Below are positions 8,562 through 16,687 of a stretch of 64,000 nt of DNA, one piece after another; position 1 is the stretch's first letter, and each line of letters opens with the position of its first letter. The stretch is taken from contig NZ_AFXQ01000003.1 in NCBI RefSeq assembly GCF_000224415.1, forward strand, positions 1-64,000. Reading direction: 5' to 3'. Under the pieces are notes generated by a model. The model was not told the origin of the DNA. It saw only the letters and a list, made by a program, of their open reading frames with translations, and did no database searches. The stretch comes from Citricoccus sp. CH26A (GTDB lineage Bacteria > Actinomycetota > Actinomycetes > Actinomycetales > Micrococcaceae). The position numbers were made by a program, and so were the translations under genes.

Positions 8562-9863
8562 TCAGTCCAGGCTCAGTTCGCCGTCCGTCGCCCGCCCGTC
8601 CGCCGCCCGCCCGTCCGGTGCCCGCCCGCTCGCCGTCTGCGCACCGGCGGGACGGGACTGCCGACGGGCCGCGGCCCGGCCGATGCCGTCCGCGTAGCGG
8701 GTGAGCACCGGTCCGATGACCGCCAGGGACATGACGTAGGCGGTGGCCAGTGCGGACACGTCGGTGGCCATGGCCCCGGAGGTCACGGCCAGGCCGGCGA
8801 TGACGATCGAGAACTCACCGCGGATGGTCAGGGCGGCCCCGGCGCGCCATCGGCCGGCGGTGCCGATCCCGGCCCGGCGCGCCGCCCAGTAGCCCGTGGC
8901 GATCTTGGTCAGCGCCGTGACCAACGCCAGCAGCAGCGCCCAGCCGAGCACCGGGGGCAGGGTGCGCGGATCCGTGTTCATGCCGAACAGCACGAAGAAC
9001 AGGGCGGCGAACAGGTCCCGCAGGGGTTCCAGGAGGTCCCGGGCCGAGTGCGCGGTGGCCCCCGAGATCGCGATCCCCAGCAGGAAGGCCCCGACGCCGG
9101 CCGAGACCTGCAGGGCGCCGGCCAGTCCCGCGACCAGCAACGCCAGGCCGAGCACCTTGAGCAGGAAGGTCTCCTGCTCCGGGGAGGCCACGAAGCGCGA
9201 GATCTGCGGTCCGAACCGGAGCCCCACCACCAGGACGATCGCGACCACCAGCAGCGCCACCCCGAGTGCCTGGGCCCCGGCGGCCACGGTGAGCCCGCCG
9301 AGCAGGGCGGTCAGCACGGGCAGGTAGACCGCCATGGCGAGGTCCTCGAAGACCAGGATGGACAGGACGACCGGCGTCTCCCGGTTGCCCAGCCGGCCGA
9401 GGTCGCCCAGCACCTTGGCGATGATGCCGGAGGACGAGATGTAGGTGATCCCGCCGAGGACGACGGCACCCGCCGCGCCCCAGCCCAGCAGCCAGCCGGC
9501 CACGGCGCCGGGCAGGAAGTTCAGGACCAGGTCGACCAGACCCGCCCGCCAGGACGCCCGCATCCCGGTGACCAGTTCCCGGGCCGAGTACTCCAGCCCC
9601 AGCATCAGCAGCAGCAGGACCACGCCGATCTCGCTGGCCAGGTGGGTGAACTCGCTGATGTCCTGGAAGGGGACCAGTTCGGAGTCGTGCGTCATGGGGT
9701 TCAGGTCGCGGCCGAAGAGGATGCCGCCGTAGCCGATCGCCAGCCCGCCCAGCAGGTACAGCGGCACCGGCGACATCCCGATCCTGGCGGCGAACCGGCC
9801 CAGCCCTCCGAGCAGCAGCAGGATGGCGCCGAGCTCGATGAGGGCCAGGGTGGTGGTGTTCAC
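8562..9863 (-). CDS. Cation:proton antiporter, CPA2 family (KhtU-like)
   Basis: The 433-aa protein has about twelve to thirteen hydrophobic segments and the CPA2 layout of the KefB/KhtU type: an early GGLAIGYGG helix, GVVLLLLMLGLEYS, ITYISSSGIIAKVLGDLG and IRGEFSIVIAGLA. It has no C-terminal RCK domain; the last 40 residues are Arg/Asp/Gly-rich repeats of the PDGRAADGRATDGE type. The regulatory subunit is encoded separately just upstream in the same operon, 12 bases away. That arrangement matches the Bacillus KhtT-KhtU (YhaT-YhaU) K+ efflux system. The likely role is K+(or other cation)/H+ exchange at the cytoplasmic membrane; the ion specificity is inferred. Confidence 0.87.
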   Translation of the reverse strand: MNTTTLALIELGAILLLLGGLGRFAARIGMSPVPLYLLGGLAIGYGGILFGRDLNPMTHDSELVPFQDISEFTHLASEIGVVLLLLMLGLEYSARELVTGMRASWRAGLVDLVLNFLPGAVAGWLLGWGAAGAVVLGGITYISSSGIIAKVLGDLGRLGNRETPVVLSILVFEDLAMAVYLPVLTALLGGLTVAAGAQALGVALLVVAIVLVVGLRFGPQISRFVASPEQETFLLKVLGLALLVAGLAGALQVSAGVGAFLLGIAISGATAHSARDLLEPLRDLFAALFFVLFGMNTDPRTLPPVLGWALLLALVTALTKIATGYWAARRAGIGTAGRWRAGAALTIRGEFSIVIAGLAVTSGAMATDVSALATAYVMSLAVIGPVLTRYADGIGRAAARRQSRPAGAQTASGRAPDGRAADGRATDGELSLD

Positions 9864-9875
9864 GGGGTCACGGCG

Positions 9876-10355
9876 TCACAGGGACAGGATCTCGGCGGCC
9901 CGGCGCAGGCCCTCGTTGGTGCCCACGATGATCAGCACGTCACCCTCCTCCAGGAGGAACTCCGGGCCCGGTGAGGGATGGGTGGTCCCGGCGCGGATCA
10001 CCGCCACGATCGAGGCCGCGGTACGGGTGCGCATGCGGGTGACCCCCAGGGGTTCCCCGACGAACGGGGAGTCCGAGGCGAGCACCATCTGCCGGGTGGA
10101 GATGCCGGGCACCTCGGCGTGCTCGTCCTCGAGCTGGGCCACGAGCCGGGGAGCGGACAGCAGGGCCCCGAGCGAGGCGGCCTCCTCGTGGGACAGGGGC
10201 ACCGAGGCCACGCAGGCGTCGGGGTCCTCGAGGGAGGACACGATGAGCTCCGTGTGGCCGTCCCGGTGCGAGACGATGCCGATCCGTCGGCCGTCCCGCA
10301 GCTCGATCTCCTTGCGTGATCCGATCCCCGGCAGCGGGGTCTCATACACCGTCAT
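9876..10355 (-). CDS. RCK-C/TrkA-C regulatory subunit (KhtT-like)
   Basis: The 159-aa protein opens with the family hallmark [24 protein letters not shown] and ends in a TrkA-C domain (about residues 80-159; [19 protein letters not shown]). Such proteins bind cyclic dinucleotides or other ligands and gate the partner antiporter. The gene precedes the CPA2 antiporter by 12 bases, so they form one operon. I chose the ATG at 10355: a -10 hexamer TACCCT sits six bases upstream, implying a leaderless mRNA. The longer frame to 10562 would cross the divergent dcd promoter. Confidence 0.87.
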   Translation of the reverse strand: MTVYETPLPGIGSRKEIELRDGRRIGIVSHRDGHTELIVSSLEDPDACVASVPLSHEEAASLGALLSAPRLVAQLEDEHAEVPGISTRQMVLASDSPFVGEPLGVTRMRTRTAASIVAVIRAGTTHPSPGPEFLLEEGDVLIIVGTNEGLRRAAEILSL

Positions 10356-10361
10356 GGGAAG

Positions 10362-10367
10362 AGGGTA
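10362..10367 (-). promoter_or_regulatory. -10 hexamer for the KhtT-like gene
   Basis: TACCCT on the reverse strand ends six bases before the ATG at 10355. There is no Shine-Dalgarno sequence. Confidence 0.5.
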
Positions 10368-10402
10368 TTCCCCGTCCAGGCCCTGACGCACGGCCGGTGC
10401 GC

Positions 10403-10408
10403 TATCGT
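10403..10408 (+). promoter_or_regulatory. -10 hexamer for dcd
   Basis: TATCGT is followed by six bases and the GTG at 10415. It faces the KhtT-like promoter, with about 35 bases between the two -10 elements. Confidence 0.5.
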
Positions 10409-10414
10409 TGCCCC

Positions 10415-10996
10415 GTGCTGCTCTCCGACCGCGACATCCGGGCCGAACTCGACTCCGGGCGCATCCAGCTGGACCCCTCCGCCCCGGAGATGGTGCAGCC
10501 CTCGAGCATCGACGTGCGCCTGGACCGGTTCTTCCGGCTGTTCGACAACCACAAGTACGCACACATCGATCCCTCCCAGCCCCAGGAGGACCTGACGCGG
10601 CTGGTGGAGGTGGACCCGGAGGAGGCCTTCATCCTGCACCCGGGGGAATTCGTGCTGGGCTCAACCTACGAGCAGGTCACCCTGCCCGAGGACATCGCCG
10701 CCCGGCTCGAGGGCAAGAGCTCCCTGGGCCGGCTCGGACTGCTGACGCACTCGACCGCCGGGTTCATCGACCCCGGATTCTCCGGCCACGTGACCCTGGA
10801 ACTGTCGAACATGGCCACCCTGCCGATCAAGCTCTGGCCGGGGTCGAAGATCGGCCAGCTGTGCTTCTTCCGGTTGTCCTCGCCCGCCGAACACGCCTAC
10901 GGCTCCGGCCCCTACCTCAACCGCTACCAGGGCCAGCGCGGCCCCACGGCCTCGCGGTCCCACCTGAACTACCACCGCACGATCATCGAGCGCTGA
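10415..10996 (+). CDS. dcd: dCTP deaminase, bifunctional dUMP-forming type
   Basis: The 193-aa protein has the complete dCTP deaminase signature: MLLSDRDI at the N-terminus, [23 protein letters not shown], and the catalytic glutamate in VTLELSN. Length and sequence match the actinobacterial form (as in Mycobacterium tuberculosis) that both deaminates dCTP and hydrolyses the dUTP to dUMP. It supplies dUMP for thymidylate synthesis and keeps dUTP low. The GTG start follows a -10 hexamer by six bases, so the message is probably leaderless; the longer frame from 10316 overlaps the divergent gene and is rejected. Confidence 0.95.
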   Translation: MLLSDRDIRAELDSGRIQLDPSAPEMVQPSSIDVRLDRFFRLFDNHKYAHIDPSQPQEDLTRLVEVDPEEAFILHPGEFVLGSTYEQVTLPEDIAARLEGKSSLGRLGLLTHSTAGFIDPGFSGHVTLELSNMATLPIKLWPGSKIGQLCFFRLSSPAEHAYGSGPYLNRYQGQRGPTASRSHLNYHRTIIER

Positions 10997-11167
10997 GCAG
11001 GGAGACCTCCCGCCAGGCGTTCGCGCGGCCCGGCGGGCGGTTCCAGGCATCATGTGCTGGATTCGTCGCCTTCCGGGGCGGCGGGATACCGACGATCCCA
11101 GCTCTTGGTCATCTGAGCCGCTCGTGACCCGGGAGCGGGCGTTCACTCCCGTGCTGCCCGCGGCCAG

Positions 11168-11173
11168 TACGAT
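11168..11173 (+). promoter_or_regulatory. -10 hexamer of the MFS gene promoter
   Basis: TACGAT lies seven bases before the ATG at 11181. Confidence 0.5.
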
Positions 11174-11180
11174 GCCCCGC

Positions 11181-12548
11181 ATGAGCCACTCCACTCCGCC
11201 GGCGTCCGAGCCCACGTCAGCGCCCGGTCCCCAGGCAGCCGCCGCCGACGACGCCGGCCCGCTCGCGCGCCGCCTGAACCGCAAGCACGTGACCGCCTGG
11301 GCGCTGTGGGACTGGGGCTCGGCATCGTTCAACGCCGTGATGGTGACCTTCGTGTTCGCCACCTACCTGGCCTCGGACGCCTTCGGCCCGGATGACCGGG
11401 GCACCCAGTGGCTGACCTCGGCCAATGCCATCGGCGGGCTGGTCATCGCGCTGACCGCACCCGTGATCGGCCAGCGCTCCGACCGCGGCGGGAGGCGCAA
11501 GCTCTGGCTCGGCCTCAACACCGCCGTGGTCATCATCCTGACGGCGCTGTGCTTCCTCGTGCGCCCGGAGGAGTCCTACCTGGTGCTCGGCGTCGTCCTC
11601 ATCGCCGCCGCCAACGTGGCCTTCGAGTTCGCCGGGGTGAACTACAACGCCATGCTGCTGCAGGTGGCCACGCCCGGGACCATCGGCAAGGTGTCCGGGA
11701 TCGGCTGGGGCGCCGGTTACGTGGGCGGGATCTTCCTGCTGCTGGTCCTCTACGTCGGCTTCATCGCAGGGGACACCCACTGGTTCGGGATCACGGACGA
11801 CGACGCGATGAACGTCCGCGTGGTCGCCCTGTTCTCCGCCCTCTGGTTCCTGGTGTTCGCCCTGCCCCTGCTGTTCGGCGTCCCCGAGAACCGGACGGGC
11901 GGGCGGGGCGGAAAGGTCAGCGTCCTGGAGTCCTACCGGATCCTGCTGCGCACCGTCACCGGGCTGTGGCGCCGGGACCGCAACACCTTCTGGTTCCTCG
12001 TCTCCTCGGCGGTGTTCCGCGACGGCGTGGGCGCGGTGTTCGCCTACGGCGCGATCCTGGGTGTCACGGTCTACGGGGTGGACCCGGCGGACATCCTGAT
12101 CTTCGGCATCGCCGCCAACATCGTGGCCGCGGCGGGGTCCTTCCTCGGCGGCTGGATCGACGACCGGGTGGGTCCCAAGCGCGTCATCCTGGGGTCCCTG
12201 GTCGGGCTGATCGTCTCCGCCACCATCGTCTTCTTCCTCGACGGCACCACCGCATTCTGGATCTTCGGCCTGGCCCTGTGCTTCTTCGTCGGTCCCGTGC
12301 AGTCGGCCTCGCGCTCCTTCCTCGGCCGGCTGACCGCGGAGGAGCGGGCCGGGGAGATCTACGGGCTGTACGCCACCACCGGACGGGCGGTGTCCTTCAT
12401 GGCCCCGGCCCTGATCTCCGTGGCGATCGCCCTGACCGGGGACTCCCGCGCCATGGTGCCGGCCATCCTGCTGGTGCTCGTCCTCGGAATGGTCCTGCTC
12501 CTGCGGGTCCGCGACCCGAGGGCCGATGAACGGCTGGGCGCCCGCTGA
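11181..12548 (+). CDS. MFS transporter of the UMF1/Atg22-like family
   Basis: The 455-aa protein has twelve predicted membrane helices. Its N-terminal region (WALWDWGSASFNAVMVTFVFATYL, about residues 38-60) is the hallmark of the UMF1 family related to the yeast vacuolar effluxer Atg22. The loop GQRSDRGGRRK is the usual MFS motif A, and SRSFLGRLTAEERAGEIYGLY is a conserved cytoplasmic segment. Substrates are unknown; the Atg22 family exports amino acids in yeast. The first 35 residues are Pro/Ala/Ser-rich and probably disordered. The start at 11181 is favoured by the promoter spacing; an ATG at 11172 is also in frame. Confidence 0.87.
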   Translation: MSHSTPPASEPTSAPGPQAAAADDAGPLARRLNRKHVTAWALWDWGSASFNAVMVTFVFATYLASDAFGPDDRGTQWLTSANAIGGLVIALTAPVIGQRSDRGGRRKLWLGLNTAVVIILTALCFLVRPEESYLVLGVVLIAAANVAFEFAGVNYNAMLLQVATPGTIGKVSGIGWGAGYVGGIFLLLVLYVGFIAGDTHWFGITDDDAMNVRVVALFSALWFLVFALPLLFGVPENRTGGRGGKVSVLESYRILLRTVTGLWRRDRNTFWFLVSSAVFRDGVGAVFAYGAILGVTVYGVDPADILIFGIAANIVAAAGSFLGGWIDDRVGPKRVILGSLVGLIVSATIVFFLDGTTAFWIFGLALCFFVGPVQSASRSFLGRLTAEERAGEIYGLYATTGRAVSFMAPALISVAIALTGDSRAMVPAILLVLVLGMVLLLRVRDPRADERLGAR

Positions 12549-12708
12549 CGCATCCCCGGGACGGGGCCCGCAGGCCCTCGACCGCGTGGCGCGGAACGGT
12601 GATGACCAGGGGCGACGCGCCCTGATCCGGTGAGGTGTCGCCCCGGGAGGCACCGCTGCAGGCCTGTCCGGAACGGCCGCCCGGTCAACGCGGTCGGGCG
12701 CGCCCGGT

Positions 12709-12714
12709 AGTATG
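12709..12714 (+). promoter_or_regulatory. Likely -10 of the mrp operon promoter
   Basis: TAGTAT precedes the mrpA ATG by 38 bases. This leaves a short leader containing GGAGG (12741-12745), seven bases before the start. Confidence 0.4.
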
Positions 12715-12752
12715 GGTCAGGACTCCCCGATCGAGATGCTGGAGGCCGCCGC

Positions 12753-15700
12753 ATGCTCACCGTGCTCATTGCACTCTTCGCAGTGGCATTGGTGGCGCCG
12801 ATCATCTTCCGGTTCGCGGACCGCAACGGCTTCTACGTCCTGGCCGCCGTACCGGCCCTCGGCTTCGTCTGGCTCCTGTTCCAGCTCCCCGAGGTCCTCG
12901 CGCTGCAGGACAGCGTCAACTCCGGGGCCTCCCCGCCCTCCGCGGCCGGCACCGGACTGGTCCAGACCTACGCGTGGATCCCCGACCTGGGCATCGAGCT
13001 GTCCTTCCGGATGGACGCCCTGGCCGCGTTCATGGGCCTGATCATCCTGGGCGTCGGCGCCCTCGTCCTGGCCTACTGCGCCCGCTACTTCCAGCGCCAC
13101 GAGGCGCGGAACGCCTCCTTCGGAGCCCAGCTGGTGGCCTTCGCGGGCTCCATGTTCGGGCTGGTCACCACGGATGACCTGATCGTCCTCTACACCTTCT
13201 GGGAACTGACTTCCGTCCTGTCATTCCTGCTGATCGGTTACTCGGCCCACCGCATCTTCGCCCGCCGTTCCGCCATCCAGGCTCTCGTGGTCACCACCCT
13301 GGGCGGACTGTCCATGCTGGTCGGCCTCGTCATGCTGGGCCAGGCCGCCGGGACCTACCGGCTCTCCGAGATCGTGGCCGCCGGCCCGGAGCTGCTCTCC
13401 GGCCCCTACGCCGGGGCGTTCATGGAGTGGGCGATCGTGCTGGTCCTCGTCGGCGCCCTCTCCAAGTCCGCGCAGGTGCCCTTCCACTTCTGGCTGCCCG
13501 CCGCCATGGCCGCCCCCACCCCGGTCTCGGCCTACCTGCACGCGGCCGCCATGGTCAAGGCCGGCGTCTACCTCGTGGCGCGGCTGGCGCCGGCCTTCGC
13601 GGAGTCCGGCTGGTGGCAGGCGCTCGTGATCGGCGTCGGGCTCTGGACCATGCTGGTCGGCGGCTGGCGGGCCCTGCGCCAGACGGACATCAAGCTCATC
13701 CTGGCCTACGGCACGGTGTCCCAGCTCGGTTTCCTCATGGTGGCCAACGGCCTGGGTGACCGTGACGCCGCCATGGCCGGGCTGGCGATGCTCGCGGCCC
13801 ACGCCCTGTTCAAGGCCCCCTTGTTCATGGTCGTCGGCATCATCGACCACGAGGCGGGAACCCGTGACCTGGCCCGGCTCTCGGGCATCGGCCGCAACCA
13901 TCCGTGGTTGTTCGGCACGGCCGTGGTCTGCGCCGCCTCGATGGCGGGCATCCCGCCGCTGTTCGGCTTCGTGGCCAAGGAATCGGTCCTGGAATCTCTG
14001 ACGCACTGGGGTGAGCACGGCGCGGCCGGCGCCGGCCTGTGGGCCTCCGCCTGGGCCTGGACGCCGCTGGTCCTCGTGGCCGTGGGCACGGTGCTGACCG
14101 TCGCGTACTCCGCCCGCTTCCTGTGGGGTGCCTTCGCCACCAAGTCCCTGCCCACGGACGAGGGGATCGTCCAGGTGGAGGACACCCGCTTCCACGGTCC
14201 GGTCACGGCGGGTGCCCTCGGCCCCTCCGCCCTGCTGGCGCTGGCCTGCGTGGCCGGTGCCTTCATCCCCGGCGCGATGGAGGCCCTGCCGGCCGCGTTC
14301 GGCGCGTCGATGGCGCCCCTGGAACCGGGATCCGAACCGGCCTACCTCGCGCTGTGGCACGGCCTCACCCCGGTGCTCGGGCTCTCGGTGGCCGTGATCG
14401 TGACGGGCCTCGTCCTGTACGCGGTGAAGGACCCGGTGGCCCGGTTCCAGGCCGCGGTGCCGTCCTGGGTGGACGCCCAGCGCCTCTACCGGGCCTCGCT
14501 GGCCGCGCTGGACGACGTGGCCATCTGGGTCACCGGCCGCACCCAGCGCGGTTCGCTGAGCTACTACCTGTTCATCATCCTCTCGGTGGCGCTGCTCGCA
14601 CCGCTCCTGGCGCTGCTCTTCCCCCAGGAGAACGACGGCGGCACGGGGCTTGCCGAGTCCATCCTCGGTTCGGCGCAATGGACCTGGGCGGACACGATCG
14701 CCCAGGTGCTGGTCGGGGCCGCCATGATCGTGGCCACGTTCGCCGCCATCCGGGCCCGGAAGCGTTTCATGGCCGTGCTGCTGATTTCCGTGACCGGATA
14801 CGGGCTCGCCGCGATCTTCGCGCTGCAGGGCGCCCCGGACCTGGCGCTGACGCAGTTGCTGGTGGAGTCGATCGTCCTGGTGGCCATGGTGCTGGGGCTG
14901 CGCATGCTGCCGCCGGGCTGGTACACCCGTCGCCGCTCGGACTTCAAGGTGCCCCGGGCCATCCTCGGCATCGCCTTCGGCGCGGTGATGGTCGCGGTGG
15001 CCGTCACTGCCCTGGCCTCCCGCACGGCCGACCGGATCTCCCTGGAGATGCCACGGCTGGCGTACGAGCAGGGTGGTGGCGCGAACATCGTCAACGTCCT
15101 GCTGGTGGACATCCGCGCCTGGGACACCTTCGGTGAGATCGCCGTGCTCGCGGCCGCCGCCACCGGTGTGGCCTCGCTGGTGTTCATCCAGCACCGGGAC
15201 CGCCAGCCGGGGAACCTGCAGGACGTCGCGTCGGGTTCGGTCGGCCGCTACCGGGCGCAGGACGCGCGGGAACGGCAGGAACTGGCGGCGGTCCGCAAGT
15301 TCGCCATCGTGGACCAGGACCAGTGGCTGGTGGCCGGGCGAACCGTGGCGCCCGAGCGGCGCTCCATCATCTTCGAGGTGGTCACCCGCCTGATCTTCCA
15401 CGTCATCATCCTGTTGTCCATCTACCTGCTCCTGGCCGGGCACAACACCCCGGGCGGTGGCTTCGCCGGGGGGCTGATCGCCGGACTGGCGCTGACCATC
15501 CGCTACCTGGCCGGTGGCCGGTACGAACTGGAACAGGCCATGCCCATCCCCGCGGGAGTGCTGCTGGGATCCGGGCTGGCCATCGCGGCCCTGACCGGAG
15601 CCGTGCCCCTGCTGTTCGGCGGGCAGGTCTTCCAGTCCGCGATCGTCGAATTCGCCCTTCCCGTGATCGGCGACGTCAAGTTCGTCAGTTCCACCGTCTT

Positions 15701-15953
15701 CGACATTGGCGTGTACCTCGTGGTCGTCGGCCTCGTCATCGACGTCCTGCGGTCGCTCGGCTCCGAGGTGGACCGCCGCTCGGAGGCCGAGGGGACCGCC
15801 CAGGCCGAGGCCCAGCAGCGCCGCCGGGAGGCCCGGGCCTCGGCCGAGGCATCCTCCGCGGTCTCGGCCGGCGGCAGCACCTCCGGGGACGGCCGGGCCC
15901 CGACCCGCCCCGAGCGCCCCGTCTCACCGGATGCGGGGAGGGTGATCTCGTGA
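12753..15953 (+). CDS. mrpA: Na+/H+ antiporter subunit A fused to subunit B (MrpAB)
   Basis: The 1066-aa membrane protein is the largest Mrp subunit. Residues of about 60-420 carry the NuoL-like proton-translocating core, with TFWELTSVLSF (the conserved membrane glutamate) and LSKSAQVPFHFWLPAAMAAPTPVSAYLHAAAMVKAGVY. A middle section (about 640-750) matches the MbhD/MbhE-type region of MrpA. Residues of about 870-1000 (HNTPGGGFAGGLIAGLALTI and following) are the MnhB domain, here fused as is common in actinobacteria. The last 60 residues are Ala/Glu/Ser-rich. The complex exchanges cytoplasmic Na+ for protons and supports alkali and salt tolerance. The next gene overlaps its stop. Confidence 0.95.
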   Translation: MLTVLIALFAVALVAPIIFRFADRNGFYVLAAVPALGFVWLLFQLPEVLALQDSVNSGASPPSAAGTGLVQTYAWIPDLGIELSFRMDALAAFMGLIILGVGALVLAYCARYFQRHEARNASFGAQLVAFAGSMFGLVTTDDLIVLYTFWELTSVLSFLLIGYSAHRIFARRSAIQALVVTTLGGLSMLVGLVMLGQAAGTYRLSEIVAAGPELLSGPYAGAFMEWAIVLVLVGALSKSAQVPFHFWLPAAMAAPTPVSAYLHAAAMVKAGVYLVARLAPAFAESGWWQALVIGVGLWTMLVGGWRALRQTDIKLILAYGTVSQLGFLMVANGLGDRDAAMAGLAMLAAHALFKAPLFMVVGIIDHEAGTRDLARLSGIGRNHPWLFGTAVVCAASMAGIPPLFGFVAKESVLESLTHWGEHGAAGAGLWASAWAWTPLVLVAVGTVLTVAYSARFLWGAFATKSLPTDEGIVQVEDTRFHGPVTAGALGPSALLALACVAGAFIPGAMEALPAAFGASMAPLEPGSEPAYLALWHGLTPVLGLSVAVIVTGLVLYAVKDPVARFQAAVPSWVDAQRLYRASLAALDDVAIWVTGRTQRGSLSYYLFIILSVALLAPLLALLFPQENDGGTGLAESILGSAQWTWADTIAQVLVGAAMIVATFAAIRARKRFMAVLLISVTGYGLAAIFALQGAPDLALTQLLVESIVLVAMVLGLRMLPPGWYTRRRSDFKVPRAILGIAFGAVMVAVAVTALASRTADRISLEMPRLAYEQGGGANIVNVLLVDIRAWDTFGEIAVLAAAATGVASLVFIQHRDRQPGNLQDVASGSVGRYRAQDARERQELAAVRKFAIVDQDQWLVAGRTVAPERRSIIFEVVTRLIFHVIILLSIYLLLAGHNTPGGGFAGGLIAGLALTIRYLAGGRYELEQAMPIPAGVLLGSGLAIAALTGAVPLLFGGQVFQSAIVEFALPVIGDVKFVSSTVFDIGVYLVVVGLVIDVLRSLGSEVDRRSEAEGTAQAEAQQRRREARASAEASSAVSAGGSTSGDGRAPTRPERPVSPDAGRVIS

Positions 15954-16687
15954 GCGTGAACATCGTCCTGCTCCTCGTCATGGGCGTCATGTACGCCGGC
16001 GGTGTCTACCTGCTGCTGGAGCGCACCCTGACCCGGGTGCTGCTGGGCATCCTGCTGATGACCAACGCCACCAATATGCTGATCCTCATCATGTCCGGTG
16101 CCCCGGGGGAGGCGCCGCTCGTCGAGGACGGCCTGGATCCCGGGGCGTACACGGACCCACTGCCGCAGGCCCTGACCCTGACCGCGATCGTGATCTCCTT
16201 CGCCATCACGGCGTTCATGCTGGGGATGATCTACCGGTCCTGGAAACTGGGCCGGAGGGACGAGGTCCTCGTGGACACCGAGGACGTCAAGGTGGCCGAG
16301 CAGCCGTCCTTCGACGCCGAGGACGACGCCGAACTGCTGGAGGAGACCTCCGAGTTCCTCGACGAGGACGAGGACCCGAACGCCGACTACGAGCACGCGA
16401 CGGCCATCAACCCGTCCACGGGGCCGCTGCCGGTCAAGCCCCAGCGGGACGGCACGGTCCGGGTCCGGCCGACGGTCGGCCGCCGCCGAGTGCAGGAGAT
16501 GGAGGAGGGCGAACGCCCCGTCGGGTCCAGCGGGCACGACGATCACCTCCCCGATGAGGACGAGCGGGCGGGCAGCCCGCGCTCCCGCCCGCCGCGGTCC
16601 ACGGAGCACCAGCAGGACAACCGGCAGGACACGCGAGACGGTGACGGTCGGGCCCCCCGGGGCCGCCGACGGAAGGGAGATGGCTGA
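15950..16687 (+). CDS. mrpC: Na+/H+ antiporter subunit C (NuoK-like) with long acidic tail
   Basis: The GTG at 15950 overlaps the mrpA stop by four bases (GTGA), which points to translational coupling. The first 105 or so residues form the three-helix NuoK-like subunit (VMYAGGVYLLLERTLTRVLLGILLMTNATNMLIL). Typical MrpC ends soon after this; here the 245-aa protein continues with about 140 hydrophilic residues, first strongly acidic (DEDEDPNADYEH), then basic and Arg-rich. The tail is encoded in frame up to the start of mrpD and shows normal codon use, so it looks real. Its role is unknown. Confidence 0.92.
   Translation: MSVNIVLLLVMGVMYAGGVYLLLERTLTRVLLGILLMTNATNMLILIMSGAPGEAPLVEDGLDPGAYTDPLPQALTLTAIVISFAITAFMLGMIYRSWKLGRRDEVLVDTEDVKVAEQPSFDAEDDAELLEETSEFLDEDEDPNADYEHATAINPSTGPLPVKPQRDGTVRVRPTVGRRRVQEMEEGERPVGSSGHDDHLPDEDERAGSPRSRPPRSTEHQQDNRQDTRDGDGRAPRGRRRKGDG

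Noticed and set aside
7503-9974. 823-aa open frame on the + strand
   Set aside because: It runs antisense to the AEC transporter, tRNA-Gly and the CPA2 antiporter, and its translation is Gly/Gln/Asp/Arg-rich noise.
13221-15443. 740-aa open frame opposite mrpA
   Set aside because: It is a GC-driven antisense shadow of mrpA with a His/Gln/Arg/Gly-rich sequence and no ribosome site.
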